Shown here: piece by piece, positions 57,961-64,000 of the stretch
How positions within the stretch are numbered: position 1 is the first letter of the stretch
Layout of the letters: the number at the start of each line of letters is the position of its first letter
Assembly: GCA_964035795.1 (NCBI GenBank)
Contig: OZ038321.1
Coordinates: 24,919,986 to 24,983,985, forward strand
Reading direction: 5' to 3'
DNA length: 64,000 bases
Source: Pterobdella sp. o SKG-2022
Taxonomy: Eukaryota > Annelida > Clitellata > Hirudinida > Piscicolidae
The notes under the pieces: model-generated
Told to the model about the DNA's origin: nothing
The model's input: the letters and a program-made list of their open reading frames with translations, nothing else
Databases searched by the model: none
Program-made: the position numbers and the translations under genes

Positions 57961-60900
57961 TTTGTCCAAATGTCACTTTTTTTTCATGTTCTTTCTCATT
58001 TTTTGGAGCATAAATATTATTAAAAAGTCCATAATTTTTCGAAACCCCTTAAAAAATTAGTATAAATCAAACGTACGCAGCAGATAAGGGCCAAAGTAAT
58101 TTACAGAACTGTTTTTAGAATTAACTTTATAGTCTAGAACTTTCTGTTTTTTTAAAAGAGGGAAGTTTAGTGTGGGATTATAATTTATTGTCGCTCTGCT
58201 TGTTTTTTTCACTTAAAGTTCTCAAGTTTCCTAGAACTTTCATCTATTGCGAAGCTATCATACGTGGGAAAAATTGAAATTTATGGCGTCTAAGTGGCTG
58301 AAACTGAATTATTAATGTTTACCAATTCATATTTATATTTGATTTCATTGGATTAAAATTTCTCTGAAATTACATACACAACTTTTTCCATAACTTTCTA
58401 TCATCTACATAGAATTACATGAGTAGGATCTTCTTACACATAAATACAAAATTACTTGCTCAAACAGAGAAATTTGATTGAAAATTAATGAGATGGAAAA
58501 TATAATGGTCAAGGAATAATATGTAATCAGCCCATTGAGTTCACAACCACTTGGAATTGTCTTTAACTTTTATAGTTTTTATTACGATTGGAAAGTTTCT
58601 CAGAAATTTTGGAAGTTTAGAAGTCTTTTATGGAAATTTAGAAAAATTTTGGTTATTTTAGATTGAAGGTACATTCCTTACTTTAAAAATTAATGCCCGT
58701 TCATTGCTATATTTATTTTGCTGATGCCATTAGAAAGAGGAAAGACTTTTCTATACAAGATTAATACCTCATTAATAAGAAACGAGCGAGTATTTCTAAA
58801 AACTTTTCGAAGTAACATTTCAAATAGTCAGTTTCTTAACAAAGGTATATACAAAAGCTTCGAAGAAATACTTTTTTTTTGAATTATTTTATCGAAAAAA
58901 AAATTGAAAATATGTTTAAAAACTATTATGTGAAAACCTGGTTTGTTAGATACTTCACCCGTTTGAAAAAAAATATTTTTCAAATAGAATATTTGCTGAA
59001 ACTAATGAACGTTCATTCAAAAGGCACCTGATATCAACGTAAGACTAAGAACTAATAATTTCTGAAAATACTTTCAGTACCAGCAAGTTTTTGTAGAATT
59101 TAAAGTAGAAAATTATCAGATAAAAATTCTTTGAATAAATCTTCAAGTGTGTTAAAAGCATTTGTGAAAAAAATGAGCATAATTTCTCAAAAGAATATTA
59201 AGGTCCTCAAATGGCTAACATAGTTTATGAGAAAATCTTTGCTTTTGTTCATTTATCATCAAAATATATAATAATTTCATCAGTTAAAATAGCAATAAAC
59301 ATAGTGATTAAAAAAAAATGTATACATGATTGAAACAAAATTTAAAGGGGTTTGAAATAAGGTCCAAGACCTTCATGAGGCTATATTGACTGCTAAAATG
59401 TGTTTAATTATAACCAACAAAAGTTGAAGAAATATCTTCAATGGAAAGACACTTAAGCTAATATAATTTTTAGAAATTTTTTTTTCAATTAAAATTCTCC
59501 AAACCTAACAAAAATAATTTAATCTATAGATAAAAAATTTAAGCCAGACGTTTTTTTAATACAGATATGTTTAATTAGGTTATGATTGAATTTTCTCACA
59601 GCATGAAACTAATAATGCAGAGATAAGTTTTATTTCTGCGTCAAATCCACGGTTAAAATTGGTTTTCCACGGTTTGCTCTAAATCAAAATTTGTAATTTG
59701 AGCATCACGGTATGAAGCTCCAAATAAATTTATTTCTCTTTCAACTTTTCATTTATTTTTGTAATGAGTTTTGACCAAAATACTAATGAATATTTAAAAA
59801 AAAAAGATTTTTTCTGAAATTTTTTTCAATTGAAAAGCTTTGGTTCATAAGAGTATTTCACAAATTTTTTATAAATTTTCAAAATAAACAATGAATGTTT
59901 ATTGGGCGAATGTTTGATGTGGAATAGAAGTATAAAAACAAAATGATGTAGATAAAAAGTCACTTCAAAAGTTAAAATTTTTGAATCATTTTGGGAAAAG
60001 TTTCACAAATTGAAATTTTCAAAGTTCATGGGAAAAAATAAATTAAAAATATTGAAAAAAAAATATAAATTTACAAATTATGGTTTAATGTTATATAGAT
60101 GAAGCAAAAAATTTAATTTTCACTTTTTAAGGATTCCAAGCTCCCATGAAAAGTTATTAGCGAGATTGTCTAATAAAATCATAAAAAACAAAAAAAATTA
60201 CCAAAATCTCAGCAAACCAGCAAAATATTTGAAAAAATTGGAATGAAATGAACTGTAAGACATGATCGATGGGATGTGCTGATAACTCAGTACATTCATC
60301 TATTCCACAAAAGCAATTGAATGTGTGAGAAGGCCAATTAATCCAAATTTCTTAGGAACTGCTCGAAGCAAGCATGCTTATTCTATTTTGATTTGTTTTC
60401 TAATACGCTTTTTTTAATTGTTTTTTGTTATTCTGGTAAGAGTTTTTGTGAGGTTTATTGTGTTTCTAAGCATTAAACTTATCGGAAATTTTATCACCAT
60501 CAGCAGGTTGGCCTGTGAAACAGATAGTTCAACCAACCCATCTTCTTTTTTATTTATCTGACCTGTTTTTTCAAGCAGTTGATTGAAGTGAAAACAAAAG
60601 TTCGTTTATTTTTTTCAGAAATGGGTTTAAAAAAGCTATCTTCAAGCTTTAGCATTTTTACTTGCTTCATGTTTCCATAATATTTAAATTCTTGAAGGTT
60701 TCAGAATGAGTATCAAAAGATATGTATATATTTTTTAGTTTTTTGAAATTTTGAAGTTTTTTCTTAAGTTTTTATATATTTCAAGCCAGAATTTCCGCAA
60801 AGTTTTTCTTTGTTTCAGCTCCACCGTGTTCTGGTGCTTTACCATTTTTCGTTTGGGAATAACGCGTGAATTTTGATTGAAAATGTTTTTTCGAGAGTTT

Positions 60901-61479
60901 TGAGAACTTTTCAAAACAATTAATACATACTTTTGCTCTAAACTTTTCTCACTATTTTCATAAAACTGATTCAAAAATACCTTCTCGTTTAGAGTTTTAA
61001 TAATATTCTATATTTGCAACTGCTTCAAATGTTTTATTTAATAAACTAAAATTTTGTTAGAAATAAAAAATAAAATGGAAACTTTTTTTCAAACCCGTTA
61101 AAATGTTGTTCTTTATTTGCTCTATTTTTTTTTAATTTTCAAATAAAGTTATTTTGTATTTTCCCTCTTCTAATGCAACCGACTTGTAAGCAATGTACCC
61201 GACGCAAGCTTTTACTGAAAAAAGAGATTAGAGCTTTCTTACAAATTCCTTTCAGAATTCAATGATTAAATTTATCTTAAAAAATCAGTCTTTTGTAACT
61301 TTCCCAGCCGATTTTAATAGAAATAATTTCCGTTACTTTATATAAACAACCAATTTAAATAAACTTTTTCATTCTTTTTTGATGAAAAATAAATAATTAG
61401 TTATTTAAAATTTCAAAAAAAAAGCTTTTTTTTCAAAAGATGAACTAATAAGAATAAGTAATATCATTTGAAGAAACAG
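57961..61479. other. AT-rich noncoding region
   Basis: No recognisable gene. The minus-strand frame 60735-60974 is Lys/Asn-rich without motif. No receptor 5' exon seen. Confidence 0.55.
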
Positions 61480-62040
61480 AACCGAGATATGCTTGTTGTT
61501 GGGGCTTAAGGAAACAATTCAGTTTATTCTCTCAAGTTGATTATAGTTTCATTGCTTGTATGTGAGCTCATTGGGCTGCACAATATTGAAGTTATTAAAA
61601 ACTCGGAAGCCGCATCTATATAACCCGAGTCTATTATGTTATCTCTGCGGATAGGAAACTCGTGCCTAGAACTGGTGTCTCAAATGCTGATAAATGTTCT
61701 CTTGTGTCTTGTTCTCCCCTTTTTTCTCATCAATCAAATATAAATGAAAAATTTTCAATGAAGCTCACATGCCGCTTTTTTATCAGTCTTCAGCTTGTTG
61801 AAGTAGGCATTTTGACTACCACGGTATTGTTTATCGGCGCTAACAAGTTGTAAAACCCAGAAAAAAAATTCAACACGAAGGTTACAAATAGTTGTTATAA
61901 CTTTAAACGAGAAATTTGTTGGCACAAAGGGTCTTTTGGAATTTATTGCTACTCCTTCAAAACAGACACACATGAGAACTCGGTGTTTTGAGCTGTGACC
62001 TTCAAGATTCCGCTCCCATCCGTTATGAGTTGTTGTCATT
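61480..62040. other. Unidentified higher-GC island
   Basis: About 560 bp with markedly more G+C than its flanks and open on both strands (plus 61662-61853; minus 61755-62039, TTTHNGWERNLEGHSS, VLMCVCFEGVAINSKRP). I recognise no domain, tRNA or snRNA. It could be a decayed mobile element or an unrecognised exon. Confidence 0.35.
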
Positions 62041-64000
62041 CAGTAAGTAATTAACTCTAAGAAATAATATTTCACTGTGATTTATGTTTTTGTTGTATAT
62101 TTTTCTCTTCTGTTTTTTAAATTTTTTTTAATATTTTATTTAAGTTTATGAATTATTTGGTGAATTTCCTAAAAAAAAATAAGTAATTTTATGTATTTTC
62201 TGTGTAAACCTTGAAATTGATAAAAATTCAATAATTTTCCAATCATTTTTGTTCTCCAATCTGCAATTTTATAGCTCGGTTGATAATTTATTTCTCAATT
62301 TGAATATGAGAAAATGGTGTGTTAAATAAAATTGCAAAAATCATTTAAATTTATTGGTCCTATAAAAAATCCAATTTTAACTTTATTTTATAAATTCATT
62401 TTTTCTTACAAAGTTATTTTCTCCAAGTTATGAAACACGTTAAAATTTGGAGTTTAACTTGAAAATGAATTTTTGAGCAAAACTAACATAATTTTCAATT
62501 TTATTGAAAATCTCAGCAACAAATAGAAGCAAAAAGCCATTGTTTTATATATGGTTATCAGGGAGAGATTCAGCAGATTTCTCCTAGATACCTATCTTTT
62601 TTTCTTTATATCCCTTCCTTTTCATTTTTTAAACTAAAAGCTTTTTTTAATATAAATAGTTTTGAAAATTCAGTAGTTTTTCTGAAGCTTTCATTCAATT
62701 TTTCTGATGTGATGTTTTGATATATACAAAGATTTTTAATGAAACTGCTGGTTCATACCAGGAGTACTGGGAATAGAGTTTTCAGTCATTGTAATTCATA
62801 GCAATGCGTGGAAATAAGCCACTTTTTTTCAACGACTACAAAAGTGACTAATTTGATTTTTTTAATTACATAAAAAATTGTTATCACCTTTATGAGAAAA
62901 TATTGTTTAACGAAAGAGCTAAAGTTTTTTGCTACTAAAGTTTTTCATTTACCCTAACGTTCTCAAAAATTTATGACTAGCCATATTTTCAAAATAATAT
63001 CTACTTTATTGTAAAGAAATTCCAAAAAACTGGAAAAACTAAGTTTTAAGTAAAATCATTTTTGTAGAAATATGCGATATTTAAAATACCCAATGACTTC
63101 AACCACTGTTCTTAAGGTGTGATGGCCAATCAAAATTTGATGCTCTTTCATTATTTCTTGGAGCTGAGTGGTTTTTTCTGTTAGTTTATTTTTTTTGTAT
63201 TTTTTGAAGATATTTTGTTTTTTTTTCAATGAAGAAGATTGAAATAGGCTTAATTTTAAATGGCCGTAAAATGAAGGATTAAGAGAAAAGTCTTCATTAA
63301 GATTTGCTAAGTAGTTTTTTTACAATTGATTTTTAGATTTAACCAATCGATATAAAACTTGAAACAAATATGAATTTAAAAAAATTATAAATGTAATTAA
63401 ATGAATGGATTTTTTTCATAACAAGAAATTTAATTTAATTTTTATCATTGAAATCTATCATTTAAATGTTCACAACCTCAAACTGATAATTTGTTAAACA
63501 CAACTTTTCACAAAGAAAATTACGTCTTTTAAACAGCACTGTAGTTCAGTACACCCACCTAGCTCCAATTATCAAGTACTTAATGGTGAAGTGTTCTTTT
63601 ATGAAAAGCTTCGTGCAGTTTATAATGTATATTTTGCTTTCGGTTAATTTACTTCCAAGATAGTTGTTTATCTTCATTCTCAAAATGTCTTCAATTTTGA
63701 ATTATTCATTTCGGCAATATAGAAAGTTTTGAAATGTCTTGTGTACTATATTTAATTATGAAGTTATCCAATTCTATGTTTTGAATTCTACATTGAAAGT
63801 ATATCAAAATTTTCAATAACCAATCAAAAAAATTATTAAAATTTTTAATACAGAAATTTTCTGAAGAACGTTATTTTCAGCAATTAGTGCGTATTACGAA
63901 GAAAATTGTCTTCCTAATAGCCTATGTGACTCGCTTACTTTTGGAATATTGGAAATATCTTTCAAACATGGATAAAAAAAATAAAATAGATAAAACAAAC
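62041..64000. other. AT-rich noncoding region with one AAGCTT palindrome
   Basis: GAAAAGCTTCGTG at 63603-63615 is preceded by a stretch (63556-63602) loosely resembling the right arm of the 48625-48785 foldback. No coding exon seen. Confidence 0.45.

Noticed and set aside
1..64000. CRISPR arrays, bacterial operons, rRNA genes
   Set aside because: No regularly spaced repeats, no Shine-Dalgarno-led gene clusters and no rRNA-like sequence; the spliced receptor gene and LINEs show this is animal nuclear DNA.

Overview
This is an AT-rich (roughly 70-75% by eye) piece of animal nuclear genome. It has spliceosomal GT-AG introns, non-LTR retrotransposon fragments, a tRNA-derived SINE and foldback elements; no prokaryotic gene organisation is visible. 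The low GC, the intron-rich class C GPCR gene and the LINE families (one with a PHD-like finger after the reverse transcriptase, and L2-like tails containing GCGCTATATAAAT) suggest an early-branching or aquatic invertebrate. A cnidarian such as a Hydra-like hydrozoan is plausible but not proven.

One host gene dominates the window: a GABA-B-type metabotropic receptor on the minus strand. I assembled 19 exons between 52944 and 15576. They join in frame with no phase conflict into 2409 nt (802 residues plus stop). Exons 1-10 encode most of the Venus-flytrap ligand-binding domain, exons 11-17 the seven membrane helices, exon 18 a cytoplasmic segment ending in a coiled coil, and exon 19 a tail ending HSSV, which fits a class I PDZ ligand. 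The signal peptide and the first part of the flytrap are not found and probably lie beyond 64000. Several blocks look closer to vertebrate GABBR2 than to GABBR1.

The introns are home to mobile DNA. Intron 6 (28095-38095) holds a nearly full-length but decayed LINE on the minus strand (about 32338-35590). Intron 3 carries a 3'-truncated, internally inverted RTE-like LINE in antisense, starting only about 90-100 bp from the exon 4 acceptor. Intron 9 holds a SINE with an L2-like tail, intron 12 a MITE with 106-bp inverted arms, and intron 2 a long foldback. Further LINE 3' ends lie at about 12325-12965 (+), 53925-54250 (-) and 57690-57960 (-).

Outside the gene, 1-15575 and 52945-64000 are mostly AT-rich noncoding DNA with a 35-bp minisatellite (about 1265-1465), a TTA-type microsatellite (10373-10639) and dispersed palindromes centred on AAGCTT flanked by ACGAA/TTCGT. 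I see no other convincing host gene, no functional tRNA or rRNA gene and no CRISPR array. The most novel observations are the cryptic PDZ-ending last exon, the rearranged RTE copy, the AAGCTT foldback family, the shared SINE/LINE tail, and the G-to-A-biased stop codons in the intron 6 LINE.
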